Assembly (NCBI GenBank): GCA_951812615.1
Contig: CATOSU010000007.1
Coordinates: 229,751 to 293,750, forward strand
Length of the DNA stretch: 64,000 nucleotides
Direction of reading: 5' to 3'
Source: an uncultured Paracoccaceae bacterium
GTDB taxonomy: Bacteria > Pseudomonadota > Alphaproteobacteria > Rhodobacterales > Rhodobacteraceae
Below, piece after piece: positions 9,471 through 18,462 of the stretch. The notes under the pieces are model-generated. The model was not told where the DNA came from. It saw only the letters and a list, made by a program, of their open reading frames with translations, and did no database searches. A program made the translations under genes and the position numbers. The stretch's first letter is position 1. Each line of letters begins with the position of its first letter.

Positions 9471-10472
9471 TTAGTTCCACTCGTTGCCGGTCATCGGCGT
9501 CAGGTTCGCAACAGCGTCCTGAACGGCCTTGTGATCAGCAGCCGGCAGCGGGATCAGACCCTTGTCGACGGTGTAGCCTTCTTCGCCGGTCGCACCGTCG
9601 GCCATGAATTCAACCGCGTATTCCTGGATGCCCGGAACAACGCCGACATGCGCGATCTTGATGTAGAAATACATGGAACGCGACACCGGATAGTCACCGG
9701 AAGCGATGTTTTCGAAGCTCGGCTCGACGCCGTCAACCATCGAACCCTTGATGGCGTCCGAGTTCTGGTCGAGGAAGGAGAAACCGAAAACGCCCAGAGC
9801 GTTCGGGTTGGCCTGCAGCTTGGAAACGATCAGGTTGTCGTTTTCACCAGCTTCGACATAGGCACCGTCTTCGCGGACGTGGGAGCCTTCTTTCTTGCAG
9901 TAGGCTTTGTCGCCGGCTTCTGCCTTGGCACAGCCCTTCTGCATCACCAGCTCTTCAAAGGCGTCGCGGGTGCCGGAGGACGGCGGCGGGCCCAGAACTT
10001 CGATATTGATGGCCGGCAGGGACGGGTCAACTTCGTCCCATGTGGTCGGCTTGGGGCCGTTGGCGGCCAGAGCGGTCCACAGCTGAGCGCGGGTCACGGA
10101 GAAGTCCGGGCCGCCCTTGTCGTTGGCAACGACGATGCCATCATAGCCGATTTTGACTTCGGTGATCTCGGTCACGCCGTTTTCGGCGCAGAGCTTGAAT
10201 TCCTTGGCCTTCATGCGCCGCGAGGCGTTGGTCAGGTCCGGGTGCTCGGTGCCGACACCGGCGCAGAACAGCTTCAGACCGCCGCCGGAACCGGTGGATT
10301 CAACAACCGGGGTCTGGAAATCGGTGGTTTTACCGAACTGCTCGGCCACCGCAGTCGAAAACGGGAAAACAGTCGAGGAACCGACGATGCGGATCTGGTC
10401 ACGGGCCGAAGCCGCGGTGGCCGAGACGGCCGCGATGGCAAGCGCGGATGCTGCCATTTTCACATAAGACAT
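9471..10472 (-). CDS. pstS: Periplasmic phosphate-binding protein PstS
   Basis: 333 residues with a Sec signal peptide (MSYVKMAASALAIAAVSATA-ASA). The phosphate-binding loops are recognisable: IVGSSTVFPFS near the N-terminus, ESTGSGGG, and SGTRDAFEE. It captures phosphate in the periplasm and delivers it to PstCA. The start at 10472 is supported by AGGAG eight bases upstream; the frame further upstream crosses the Pho box region. It is the first gene of the pst operon and sits directly behind a triple Pho box. Confidence 0.96.
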   Translation of the reverse strand: MSYVKMAASALAIAAVSATAASARDQIRIVGSSTVFPFSTAVAEQFGKTTDFQTPVVESTGSGGGLKLFCAGVGTEHPDLTNASRRMKAKEFKLCAENGVTEITEVKIGYDGIVVANDKGGPDFSVTRAQLWTALAANGPKPTTWDEVDPSLPAINIEVLGPPPSSGTRDAFEELVMQKGCAKAEAGDKAYCKKEGSHVREDGAYVEAGENDNLIVSKLQANPNALGVFGFSFLDQNSDAIKGSMVDGVEPSFENIASGDYPVSRSMYFYIKIAHVGVVPGIQEYAVEFMADGATGEEGYTVDKGLIPLPAADHKAVQDAVANLTPMTGNEWN

Positions 10473-10552
10473 GTGAGTCTCCTGAATAGGTATTATTGGC
10501 CCCCCCCATGAGGACCTTGCGGCCCCTGTTATTGGTGCCACATGAGCCTTTT

Positions 10553-10581
10553 GTGACACTTGCGTAACAGGTTTATGACAG
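10553..10581 (-). promoter_or_regulatory. Pho box upstream of pstS (three half-sites)
   Basis: On the minus strand the 7-base units CTGTCAT (10581-10575), CTGTTAC (10570-10564) and GTGTCAC (10559-10553) follow each other with exact 11-base period. The first two match the PhoB consensus CTGTCAT-A/T-rich-CTGTCAT almost perfectly. The site lies about 80 bases upstream of the pstS start, as expected for activation by PhoB. Confidence 0.88.
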
Positions 10582-10641
10582 TTTCGGATTTGTCTAGATT
10601 GCTGACGGTATGTCGCAGCCCAGTCCGGCGCCCTTTATCGC

Positions 10642-11718
10642 TTAACGCGGCAAAACCACTGTGAATACAGACCCTTGCCCCAAATCGCTTTCAACGCGCA
10701 GCCGGCCGCGATGGCGGTTGATAATGTGCTTCACGATGGCCAGTCCCAGCCCGGTTCCGCCCTTCTCCCGGCTGCGGTGTTCATCGCCGCGATAGAATCG
10801 TTCCGTCAGGCGGGGCAAATGCACCGGATCGATTCCCGGACCCTTGTCGATCACCTGAATCCGGGCCGACGGACCACGCACCGCCGGGTCCCGTTCGGAC
10901 ACCGTGACCACCACCGTCACCCGCCCGCCGGACCCGCCGTATTTGATGGCATTTTCGATCAGATTGGTGAACACCTGCTGCAACTGATCGCTGTCGCCCG
11001 GGACGGTGACCTCTTCTTCGGGCAGTTGCAGTGTGATGCTCACGCCGGCCTGCTCTGCGACCTGGGTCAGCGACCGCGCGGTTGACTGCAACTCGGCGTT
11101 CAGGCTGACCTGCTCGCGCGGCCGCATGCGTTCTTCACCTTCCACCCGGCTCAGCGACAGCAGATCCGCGATCAGCCGGTTCATCCGCGCAGCTTCACCT
11201 TCCATGATGTCGAGAAATCGGTCGCGGGCCGCGGCATCGTCGCGGGCCGGGCCGCGCAGGGTTTCGATGAACCCGATCAGCGCGGTCAGCGGCGTGCGCA
11301 GTTCATGGCTGACATTGGCCACGAAATCCCGCCGCATCTGGCCCGCCTGTTCCACATAGGTCACGTCCTGAAACGACACCAGCACACCGCCCGCATCCAC
11401 CGCGCCGATGCCTTCGACATAGCGGCAGGTCACTTCGAATGTCGTGTCCTGCGCGCCGTCATTGGACAGATAGCGCGTGGTCCGCGGGTTGCGGTCGCGC
11501 AGGCTGGATTCGATCGCATCCAGAATTGGCGGCTGGCGCAGGATGGTGCCGAAATGGCGCCCGACGATCCTTTGTCCCAGCAGGGTCCGCGCGTCCGCGT
11601 TGGCGCCGACGATACGCTCGGTCTGATCGATCAGCAGCGCGGGTAGCGGAACGGCGTTCAGAAAGGCTTCGATCAGCGTGCTGGACATCGGATTTTCTGT
11701 GTCGGGTTGATCCGTCAA
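10642..11718 (-). CDS. phoR: Phosphate regulon sensor histidine kinase PhoR (soluble form)
   Basis: 358 residues. A PAS-like domain (residues ~15-125) is followed by the HisKA dimerisation helix with phospho-His138 in NVSHELRTPL and a HATPase domain (N-box NLIENAIKYGG, G1 DKGPGID, G2 GGTGLGL). No membrane helix is visible, so signal input is probably through PhoU/PstB at the membrane. The TTG at 11718 overlaps the stop of the upstream PLP-enzyme gene (TTGA) and has GGAG upstream; ATG at 11688 is an alternative. PhoR is thus expressed with housekeeping genes rather than from the pstS Pho box. Confidence 0.93.
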   Translation of the reverse strand: MTDQPDTENPMSSTLIEAFLNAVPLPALLIDQTERIVGANADARTLLGQRIVGRHFGTILRQPPILDAIESSLRDRNPRTTRYLSNDGAQDTTFEVTCRYVEGIGAVDAGGVLVSFQDVTYVEQAGQMRRDFVANVSHELRTPLTALIGFIETLRGPARDDAAARDRFLDIMEGEAARMNRLIADLLSLSRVEGEERMRPREQVSLNAELQSTARSLTQVAEQAGVSITLQLPEEEVTVPGDSDQLQQVFTNLIENAIKYGGSGGRVTVVVTVSERDPAVRGPSARIQVIDKGPGIDPVHLPRLTERFYRGDEHRSREKGGTGLGLAIVKHIINRHRGRLRVESDLGQGSVFTVVLPR

Positions 11719-12932
11719 CCACTATCTCCGGAAGAATGTGACCTGCCGGTGACGGTGGCGTCGTTTATCGCCGTCGTGAAGATGTTTTTTAGCTGATCGG
11801 GGTCTTCCAGCCCAACCGACACGCGGAAGAACCCTTCGGTTATCCCCAGCGCCGCGCGGTTCTGCGCGCTCAGCGCACGGTGCGAGGACGAGGCCGGGTG
11901 CGACAGCGTGGTGCCGACATCGCCAAGCGTGGGTGCAAAGCTGAGCCCGTCGGCGGCGCGGGTAAACGCGTTGGCCGTGTCGCGGTCACCGTTCAGCTCG
12001 AAGCTGACCATGTTGCAACCGGCGTCGCCCAGCAACGCCGCGGCGCGCGCGTGATCGGGATGATCGGCCCGTGTCGGATAGATCACCCGCGCAACGCCCG
12101 GCAGGTCAGCCAGATGATCGGCCAGGATCCGCGCGGTTTGCTGGGCCCGGTCAAAGCGCAGGTCAAAGCTCAGCAGGCCGCGTTCCCCGAGCCAGCAGTC
12201 AAAGGGGCTGGGCGTGGCCCCGGTGGTGACCGAGAACACGCGCATCCTGTCGTTCAGTTCCGGGTCGCGCGCCACGACATAGCCCAGCATCACGTCCGAA
12301 TGCCCCGCCAGCAACTTTGTGATCGAATGGATCACGATGTCGGCGCCATGCTCAAACGGGCGGAAAGCGCGCGGGGTGGTAAAGGTGTTGTCGACGACGA
12401 AGAGAATGCCCCGGTCGCGGCAGAGCGCGGCAAGGCCGTCAATATCGGCGACCCGAAGCGTCGGGTTTGACACGACCTCGACCAGAACCATCCGGGTTTC
12501 CGGCCGGAGCGCGGCGCGGACCGCCGCGACATCGCCGGGATCGGCCAGCGATGTGGCAATGCCCAGACGTGGCAAATCTTCGTTCATCAGACGCAGCGAC
12601 CGGCCGTATAGCTGATTGCCGCCCACGACGTGATCACCTGATTGCAGCAGCCCCATCAGCACGGCGGTGACTGCGGCCATGCCCGAGGCGGTGACAACCC
12701 CGCCCGCGGCCCCCTCCATCGCGTCCAGCCGCGCGGCGACGACATCGGCGTTGGGGTGGCCTTCGCGTGAATAGGTATAGCCGTGAACGCGGCCTTCGTA
12801 TTGCGCGTCCAGCGCGTCCGGCGTTTCGCTGCTGTAGACGACCGATGGCGACAGCGGTGTCACCACCGGCCAGCTGGCGCTGTCCGGCAGCGGCACCGGG
12901 CGGATCAGTGATCCGCGGGAATTCCGGGTCAC
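11715..12932 (-). CDS. Cys/Met metabolism PLP-dependent lyase (cystathionine/methionine gamma-lyase family)
   Basis: About 405 residues. Family motifs: [10 protein letters not shown] near the N-terminus, the PLP-stacking Tyr region [17 protein letters not shown], and the PLP lysine in [14 protein letters not shown]. These enzymes act on cystathionine, methionine or O-acyl-homoserine; the substrate cannot be decided here. The start is taken as the GTG at 12932, which overlaps the carbonic-anhydrase-like stop as GTGA; an upstream ATG (12995) would bury 60 bases in that gene. Tight overlaps on both sides place it in an operon with gmk and phoR. Confidence 0.85.
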   Translation of the reverse strand: MTRNSRGSLIRPVPLPDSASWPVVTPLSPSVVYSSETPDALDAQYEGRVHGYTYSREGHPNADVVAARLDAMEGAAGGVVTASGMAAVTAVLMGLLQSGDHVVGGNQLYGRSLRLMNEDLPRLGIATSLADPGDVAAVRAALRPETRMVLVEVVSNPTLRVADIDGLAALCRDRGILFVVDNTFTTPRAFRPFEHGADIVIHSITKLLAGHSDVMLGYVVARDPELNDRMRVFSVTTGATPSPFDCWLGERGLLSFDLRFDRAQQTARILADHLADLPGVARVIYPTRADHPDHARAAALLGDAGCNMVSFELNGDRDTANAFTRAADGLSFAPTLGDVGTTLSHPASSSHRALSAQNRAALGITEGFFRVSVGLEDPDQLKNIFTTAINDATVTGRSHSSGDSG

Positions 12933-13453
12933 GTCACGACCGTCATCTGGTCGCGGAACCGGCGCATGTTGTCCTGATAGTGCCGCGCACTCCACGTGAT
13001 CTTTTGTATCGTGGCGTCATCCAGTTCGCGCACCACCTTGCCCGGCGATCCCAGCACCATGGTTCCGTCCGGGATCTGCTTGCCTTCGGTCACCAATGCA
13101 CCGGCTCCGATCAGGCAGTTCCTGCCGATCTTCGCGCCGTTCAGCACAATTGCGCCCATGCCGATCAGCGAATTGTCCCCGATCGTGCATCCGTGCAGCA
13201 TCACCTTATGTCCGACCGTGCAGTTTTCGCCAATCGTCAGCGGGAAACCCGCATCGATGTGCATCACACAGTTTTCCTGCACGTTGGACCCCTTGCCGAC
13301 ACGGATTTCCTCGTGATCGGCGCGGATCGTGCAACCGAACCAGACCGAGGCGCCCTCTTCAAGCACCACTTTGCCGATCAGGTTGGCGTCCGGCGCGACC
13401 CATGTATCGGGGTGAAGCCGGGGGGTGTCGTTTCCGAGTGCGTAGATTGTCAT
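12929..13453 (-). CDS. Gamma-carbonic anhydrase-like hexapeptide protein
   Basis: 174 residues forming a left-handed beta-helix, with repeated hexapeptides such as [20 protein letters not shown] and [11 protein letters not shown]. The zinc histidines of the family are visible in MHID and GHKVMLHG. Proteins of this type (YrdA/PaaY/CaiE group) are trimers with carbonic anhydrase or carrier-thioesterase-like activity, often uncertain. The ATG at 13453 overlaps the gmk stop (ATGA). The longer upstream frame is out-of-frame gmk sequence and was not used. Confidence 0.9.
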   Translation of the reverse strand: MTIYALGNDTPRLHPDTWVAPDANLIGKVVLEEGASVWFGCTIRADHEEIRVGKGSNVQENCVMHIDAGFPLTIGENCTVGHKVMLHGCTIGDNSLIGMGAIVLNGAKIGRNCLIGAGALVTEGKQIPDGTMVLGSPGKVVRELDDATIQKITWSARHYQDNMRRFRDQMTVVT

Positions 13454-14091
13454 GACTGATCCTCGAATTCGGCCTGCAACTGGCGGACATGCTCGGTCAG
13501 CATCGGCTGTTGAATGCGCCGCAGGCGGGTTGCGGTGATGATCGTGCGCAGCCGCTGTTCGGTGGCGTCCAGATCGTTGTTGATGAGGACATAGTCGTAG
13601 CTGCCCCAATGGCTGATTTCATCCCAGCTTTTCTGCATGCGGCGGGCAATCGTTTCGTCGTCGTCCTGTCCCCGGCTGATCAGCCGGCGCCGCAGTTCCG
13701 GGATCGATGGAGGCAACAGGAAGATCGACAACGTGTGCTGGCCCAGGGCCGAATTGCGGATCTGCTGCGCGCCCTGCCAGTCGATATCGAACAGCACGTC
13801 TTCACCATCTGTGATGGCGGCCTCCACCGGGGCACGGGGCGAGCCATAGAAATTGCCGAAGACATGCGCATGTTCCAGCATGCCGTCCGTTGCCACCTGC
13901 GATTTGAATTCGGTTTCGGACATGAAATGATAATGCTCGCCATGGGTTTCCCCCGGGCGGGCCGATCGGGTCGTGGCCGACACCGAGAACACGATGGACG
14001 GGTCCCAGTCCCGCAGCCGCCGGGCAAGGGTGGATTTGCCCGCACCCGAAGGTGAGGACAGGATGATCAGCAATCCGCGCCTGTCGTTCAT
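13450..14091 (-). CDS. gmk: Guanylate kinase
   Basis: 213 residues. The P-loop [10 protein letters not shown] is at residues ~12-21, the GMP-binding region contains [11 protein letters not shown] and YGSPRAPVE, and the lid region has [14 protein letters not shown]. It converts GMP and ATP to GDP and ADP in nucleotide synthesis. Length and motif spacing are standard. It follows yicC by 9 bases, the same arrangement as in many bacteria. Confidence 0.97.
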   Translation of the reverse strand: MNDRRGLLIILSSPSGAGKSTLARRLRDWDPSIVFSVSATTRSARPGETHGEHYHFMSETEFKSQVATDGMLEHAHVFGNFYGSPRAPVEAAITDGEDVLFDIDWQGAQQIRNSALGQHTLSIFLLPPSIPELRRRLISRGQDDDETIARRMQKSWDEISHWGSYDYVLINNDLDATEQRLRTIITATRLRRIQQPMLTEHVRQLQAEFEDQS

Positions 14092-14100
14092 GTCCTGCCC

Positions 14101-14991
14101 CTATTCTACGTTCTGAACCTGTTCGCGCATCTGGTCTATCACGGCCTTCAGTTCCAGCCCAACCGCCGTCAGCTCGCGGCTTTGCGACTTGGAACACAGC
14201 GTGTTGGCCTCGCGGTTGAATTCCTGCATCAGGAAATCCAGCTTGCGGCCAACCGCCCCGCCGGCAGACAGAAGTTCGCGTGCGGCGGCGATATGGGCGA
14301 TCAGCCGGTCGATTTCCTCGGTCACGTCGGCCTTGACCGCGATCAGCGCCAGTTCCTGCGCGACGCGGTCCGGATCAGCCTCGCCCACACCGTCCATGAC
14401 CCGCGCGAGATTGCTGCGCAGCGCGGTATCCATCGCCTCGCGCCGGGCCTCCAGCAGGCCGGCGGCCTGACCGACAAGGGTTTCGACCGTTGCAAGCTGC
14501 GCGTCCAGCACGTCCGACAGCGCCTGACCCTCGCGGGCGCGCATGGCGATGAACTCGGCCAGCACGGTTTTCAGCTCCGCTTTCAGCGCCGTGACCAACG
14601 GAGCGGCATCATCATCGGCGGACCCGGCTTCCAGAACCCCGCGCAGTTGCAGGATGTCGGTCGCACGCGACGGCGCCAGCGACACGCCCCGCGCCATCGC
14701 GGCCTCCTCGACTTCTTCCAGCGCGGCCAGAACCGTGTCCAGCACAGGCGCGTTCACCTGAAGGGCCGCGGTGTCCTCGCCACGCGACAGCTTCAGCGAC
14801 AGCGTGACCGATCCACGGTTCAGCGCAGCACCAAGCTCGGCGCGCAGGGCCGCTTCCAGCCCTTCCAGCCAGTCCGGCACCCGCATCCGCAGGTCCAGCC
14901 CGCGCGCATTCACGCTGCGCAGCTCCAGCGTCCAGCTCCAGGGCGCGGCGTCTCCGCGGGCCGAGGCAAAGGCGGTCATGGAGTGGATCAT
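14101..14991 (-). CDS. yicC: YicC family endoribonuclease
   Basis: 296 residues starting MIHSMTAFASARG, the hallmark N-terminus of YicC/YloC proteins, and ending with the conserved DUF1732 region (KLDFLMQEFNREANTLCSKS...LKAVIDQMREQVQN). The family has been reported to cleave RNA and to influence stationary-phase and sRNA metabolism. It appears to be the first gene of the yicC-gmk-carbonic anhydrase-lyase-phoR unit. GAAATCC, without a strong ribosome-binding site, precedes the start. Confidence 0.92.
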   Translation of the reverse strand: MIHSMTAFASARGDAAPWSWTLELRSVNARGLDLRMRVPDWLEGLEAALRAELGAALNRGSVTLSLKLSRGEDTAALQVNAPVLDTVLAALEEVEEAAMARGVSLAPSRATDILQLRGVLEAGSADDDAAPLVTALKAELKTVLAEFIAMRAREGQALSDVLDAQLATVETLVGQAAGLLEARREAMDTALRSNLARVMDGVGEADPDRVAQELALIAVKADVTEEIDRLIAHIAAARELLSAGGAVGRKLDFLMQEFNREANTLCSKSQSRELTAVGLELKAVIDQMREQVQNVE

Positions 14992-15280
14992 TCGGGATTT
15001 CTTTCTCGGCTTGTGATCTGGACAAGCGCAGGTAATGCAAAGGCATGGACCAGAGCAACCCCGCTTGCGGAGGTCTCGGGAGGGCGGTTTCTGAGCAACC
15101 TGAAGTGCCTCTGTTAACCTTTTGTTAATATTAACCTTTCATGAACAAATGACAGGATCTATCCTTGGTTCCTGCGGGGTCGGGGCATCAGGTAAAGAGA
15201 CGAGGACAGCATGAAGCGCTGGTTGGGGTGGAAAGAATTCGGAAATGTCATCGCGATGAAGCCGCAGGGAGACCCGGTCG
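14992..15280. other. Divergent intergenic region between yicC and the PAS-domain gene
   Basis: 289 bases with no complete gene. It contains a TTAA-rich patch at 15114-15136 (listed separately) and a short frame from 15211 that reads MKRWLGWKEFGNVIAMK and may be the detached N-terminus of the following PAS protein. Confidence 0.6.
15114..15128. promoter_or_regulatory. Candidate CtrA-binding site (TTAA-N7-TTAA)
   Basis: TTAA at 15114-15117 and 15125-15128 are separated by exactly seven bases, the full CtrA consensus, and a further TTAA follows at 15131-15134. It lies ~150 bases upstream of the PAS-domain gene in a region otherwise GC-rich. The ChpT phosphotransferase that feeds CtrA is encoded at 20390-20989. 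Binding itself is not shown. Confidence 0.5.
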
Positions 15281-15859
15281 ATGCTGGCGCAGATGGAGGC
15301 CTATTGGGCTGCCCTGCCCCGCGCCGGTACCGTGCCGCGACGGGCCGATGTGGATCCGCGCGGGGTTGAACAGCTGTTGGCAAATGCGGTCATTCTGGAA
15401 CGCGTCGCGCCGGGTGTTGCCCGGTTCCGCATCGCCGGCGGGCATCTGACGGATCTGGCCGGGATGGAGGTGCGCGGGATGCCCGTCACCGCCCTGTTCG
15501 CAGCGTCGTCGCGGCCGGATATGGGCGCGGCGCTGACCGATCTGTTCGACCGGCCCGCGATCGTGCAGGCTCGTCTGACCGGTGAGCCCGGGCGGTTTGC
15601 CCGGGCCGTGCGCGGGCAGATGCTGTTGCTGCCTCTCTGTCTGGAAAACGGCGAGGTGTCCCGCGCCATGGGGGCCGTCATCACTGACGCGACGGCCGGT
15701 TCGGACCCGCAGAAGCTGACCCTGTCGGATCTGACGATCCGGCCGCTGTCGCCGGCGGGTTACTCAGCCGAACCCGAAGCTGCCGGCGCCTTCGCAGAAG
15801 AAACGAAGCCGCTGACGGGGTCACCGCCGCGGCTTCGGATCGTTCATTCGGCGGACTGA
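15281..15859 (+). CDS. PAS-domain protein (PAS_5/DUF1388-type), probable N-terminal frameshift
   Basis: 192 residues. The segment QMEAYWAALPRAGTVPRRADVD-PRG and the LARFRIAGGHL/GMEVRGMPVTALF motifs are typical of the short alphaproteobacterial PAS proteins. The ATG at 15281 has AGGGAG nine bases upstream and can be used. However, these proteins usually carry a further ~25 residues containing a basic GNVIAMKP-like stretch, and just that (start 15211) is present in another frame, ending next to 15281. A two-base deletion near 15278 would explain it. Function is unknown; a candidate CtrA site lies upstream. Confidence 0.75.
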   Translation: MLAQMEAYWAALPRAGTVPRRADVDPRGVEQLLANAVILERVAPGVARFRIAGGHLTDLAGMEVRGMPVTALFAASSRPDMGAALTDLFDRPAIVQARLTGEPGRFARAVRGQMLLLPLCLENGEVSRAMGAVITDATAGSDPQKLTLSDLTIRPLSPAGYSAEPEAAGAFAEETKPLTGSPPRLRIVHSAD

Positions 15860-15870
15860 ACCGCGCCCGG

Positions 15871-17241
15871 TCAGACCGCGGCGCGGGTTTGCCGGTCGCG
15901 CCGCAGGGCGGTCAGTTCCTCGGCCACGAGGAAGGCCAGTTCAAGCGACTGGCTGGCATTCATGCGCGGATCACAGGCGGTGTGATACCGGTCGCCCAGA
16001 TCCTCATCAGTGATCGCCCGCACACCACCGGTGCATTCGGTCACGTCCTTGCCGGTCATCTCGAAATGCACGCCGCCGGGGACAGTGCCCTCGGCCTTGT
16101 GGATGGCAAAGAATTCCTGCACTTCGCCGAGGATGTTGTTGAAGAACCGCGTCTTGTAGCCGGTGTTCGACTTGACCGTGTTGCCGTGCATCGGGTCGCA
16201 GGACCAGACCACGTTGGCGCCCTCTTCCTGAACCGCCCGGATCAGCCGCGGCAGGTGATCGCCCACCTTGCCCGCGCCAAAGCGCGCGATCAGCGTCAGA
16301 CGCCCGGCTTCGTTTTCCGGGTTCAGTTCGGACATCAGAACCTTCAGATCCTCCACCGTGGTCGAGGGGCCGCATTTCAGGCCGATGGGGTTCTGTACAC
16401 CTTTGGCAAACTCCACATGCGCTCCGTCCGGCTGCCGCGTGCGGTCGCCGATCCAGATCATGTGTCCGGACCCGGCCAGCCAGTTGCCGGAGGTCGAATC
16501 GAGCCGGCACAGCGCCTCTTCGTATTCCAGCAGCAGCGCTTCGTGGCTGGTGTAGAATTCCACCGACGAAAACTCGTGGGTCGTATCCGCATCAATGCCG
16601 GCGGCCCCCATGAAATCGATCGTGTCCTGAATGCGTTCAGCCAGATCGCGGTACCGTTCGGCCCCCTCACCTCCGGCAAAGCCCAGCGTCCAGGAATGCA
16701 CCCGGTGCATATCGGCATAACCGCCGGTTGAAAACGCACGGACCAGATTCAGCGTCGCCGCGGCCTGCGTATAGGCCTGCAGCATCTTGCCGGGATCCGG
16801 GATCCGCGATTCCGGAGTGAAGTCCAGCTCGTTGATGATATCGCCCCGGTAGCTGGGCAGTTCGACACCATCGATCACTTCGGTCGGGGCGGAACGCGGC
16901 TTGGCGAATTGCCCGGCCATGCGCCCAACCTTGATCACCGGGACCTTGGCGCCATAGGTCAGCACCATCGCCATCTGCAGCAGCACCTTGAACGTGTCGC
17001 GGATGGTATCAGCGGAAAACTCGGCAAAGCTCTCGGCACAATCGCCACCCTGCAGCAGGAACGCCTCGCCGCGCGATGCGGCCGCCAGTTGCGCCTTGAG
17101 CCGGCGCGCTTCGCCGGCGAAAACCAGCGGCGGATACTGACGCAGCCTGTCTTCAACCGCAGCCAGCGCCGCGGGATCGGTATAGTCCGGCATCTGAACC
17201 CGGGGTTTCGACCGCCAGTTCGTTTTCTGCCACGCACTCAT
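15871..17241 (-). CDS. Class II 3-deoxy-7-phosphoheptulonate (DAHP) synthase
   Basis: 456 residues. The N-terminal [15 protein letters not shown] and the [29 protein letters not shown] and GGVHFEMTG motifs are those of plant-type (class II) DAHP synthases. The enzyme condenses phosphoenolpyruvate and erythrose-4-phosphate, the first step of the shikimate pathway; Cys in GGDC and His in DPMHGN are metal-ligand positions known in the family. It stands alone, convergent with the PAS gene (11-base gap) and divergent from the GlxA-type regulator. Confidence 0.96.
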   Translation of the reverse strand: MSAWQKTNWRSKPRVQMPDYTDPAALAAVEDRLRQYPPLVFAGEARRLKAQLAAASRGEAFLLQGGDCAESFAEFSADTIRDTFKVLLQMAMVLTYGAKVPVIKVGRMAGQFAKPRSAPTEVIDGVELPSYRGDIINELDFTPESRIPDPGKMLQAYTQAAATLNLVRAFSTGGYADMHRVHSWTLGFAGGEGAERYRDLAERIQDTIDFMGAAGIDADTTHEFSSVEFYTSHEALLLEYEEALCRLDSTSGNWLAGSGHMIWIGDRTRQPDGAHVEFAKGVQNPIGLKCGPSTTVEDLKVLMSELNPENEAGRLTLIARFGAGKVGDHLPRLIRAVQEEGANVVWSCDPMHGNTVKSNTGYKTRFFNNILGEVQEFFAIHKAEGTVPGGVHFEMTGKDVTECTGGVRAITDEDLGDRYHTACDPRMNASQSLELAFLVAEELTALRRDRQTRAAV

Positions 17242-17414
17242 TGACCTGATCTCCGTAAGGAATTGGAGTGCCCGTTATACAAAAGCCGCGCCGTGGTGAC
17301 CATACACCAAAATGCGACCTCTTGACGTGAACTGACGCTTCTGGAAAGGCTGGATTACAACGCGAAAAAATGCCCGCTTCCCAGAGGGGACGAGGGCGGT
17401 GAAAGTCTGAGAAC

Positions 17415-18419
17415 ATGGGTGATACCCCGCAGATCGTAGAGGTGGACACCGAAGGCACCAAACCTCGGCGTTTCGTGTTCGTCCTCATGGAAAATTTCAC
17501 GCTGCTCAGCTTCGCTTCGGCGATGGAATGCCTGCGGATTGCAAACCGCATGTCCGGTCAGCCGCTGTATTCGTGGATCATCGCCGGTGAAGGCGGTGAT
17601 ATTGTCACCTGTTCGGCCGGCACGTCGTTCAAGGTCGACACTGACCTGACCGACCTGAACCGCGATGATGTCGTCATGCTGTGCGGCGGCGTGGACGTGC
17701 AAAAAGCCACGACCAAGCGGCTTCTGGGCTGGCTGCGCCGCGAGTCGCGCAAGGGGCTGGTGGTGGCGGGCCTGTGCACGGCGGCCTATTCGCTGGCAAA
17801 GGCCGGGCTGCTGGATGGGCGAAAGGCGACGACGCACTGGGAAAATCAGGACAGCTTTTCCGAGGAATTCGACGAGGTGGAGCTGAAGAAATCGGTTTTC
17901 GTGGTGGATGGCAACCGGCTGACCACAGCCGGGGGGACCTCATCGATCGACCTGATGCTGCGCATGATTGCCGATGATCACGGCGATCAGCTGGCCAATG
18001 CGGTGGCCGATCAGCTGATCTACACGACGATCCGCACCGATCAGGACACCCAGCGCCTGTCGGTACCGACACGGATCGGCGTGCGCCACCCCAAGCTCAG
18101 CCAGGTGATCCAGATGATGGAAGCCAATATCGAGGAGCCGATCAGCCCCTCGATCCTGGCCAAGGACGTCGGCATGTCCACGCGTCAGCTGGAACGGCTG
18201 TTCCGGCGGTACCTTAACCGGTCGCCCAAGCGCTATTACATGGAACTGCGCCTGCAGAAGGCGCGGAACCTGCTGTTGCAGACCGACATGAGCGTGATCA
18301 ACGTGGCGCTGGCCTGCGGGTTTGCTTCGCCCTCGCATTTCTCCAAATGCTACCGGTCGCATTATGACACCACCCCGTACCGGGAACGCGGAACCAACAC
18401 GGCGCGGCTCTCGGTGTGA
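17415..18419 (+). CDS. GlxA-family AraC-type transcriptional regulator
   Basis: 334 residues. Residues ~20-190 form a DJ-1/PfpI-like domain (nucleophile-elbow position GLCTAAYSLA, VDGNRLTTAGG), and residues ~230-320 two helix-turn-helix motifs of the AraC type (ILAKDVGMSTRQLERLFRRYL; VALACGFASPSHFSKCYR). GlxA/GbdR/CdhR-type regulators commonly sense quaternary amines or amino acids and activate their catabolism. No target operon is adjacent, so the ligand is unknown. It is divergent from the DAHP synthase gene across a 173-base gap. Confidence 0.9.
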   Translation: MGDTPQIVEVDTEGTKPRRFVFVLMENFTLLSFASAMECLRIANRMSGQPLYSWIIAGEGGDIVTCSAGTSFKVDTDLTDLNRDDVVMLCGGVDVQKATTKRLLGWLRRESRKGLVVAGLCTAAYSLAKAGLLDGRKATTHWENQDSFSEEFDEVELKKSVFVVDGNRLTTAGGTSSIDLMLRMIADDHGDQLANAVADQLIYTTIRTDQDTQRLSVPTRIGVRHPKLSQVIQMMEANIEEPISPSILAKDVGMSTRQLERLFRRYLNRSPKRYYMELRLQKARNLLLQTDMSVINVALACGFASPSHFSKCYRSHYDTTPYRERGTNTARLSV

Positions 18420-18462
18420 GGCGCGCCAACCGGCGCGGCCGGTCGCCGGGCGCAGCCGGCAA

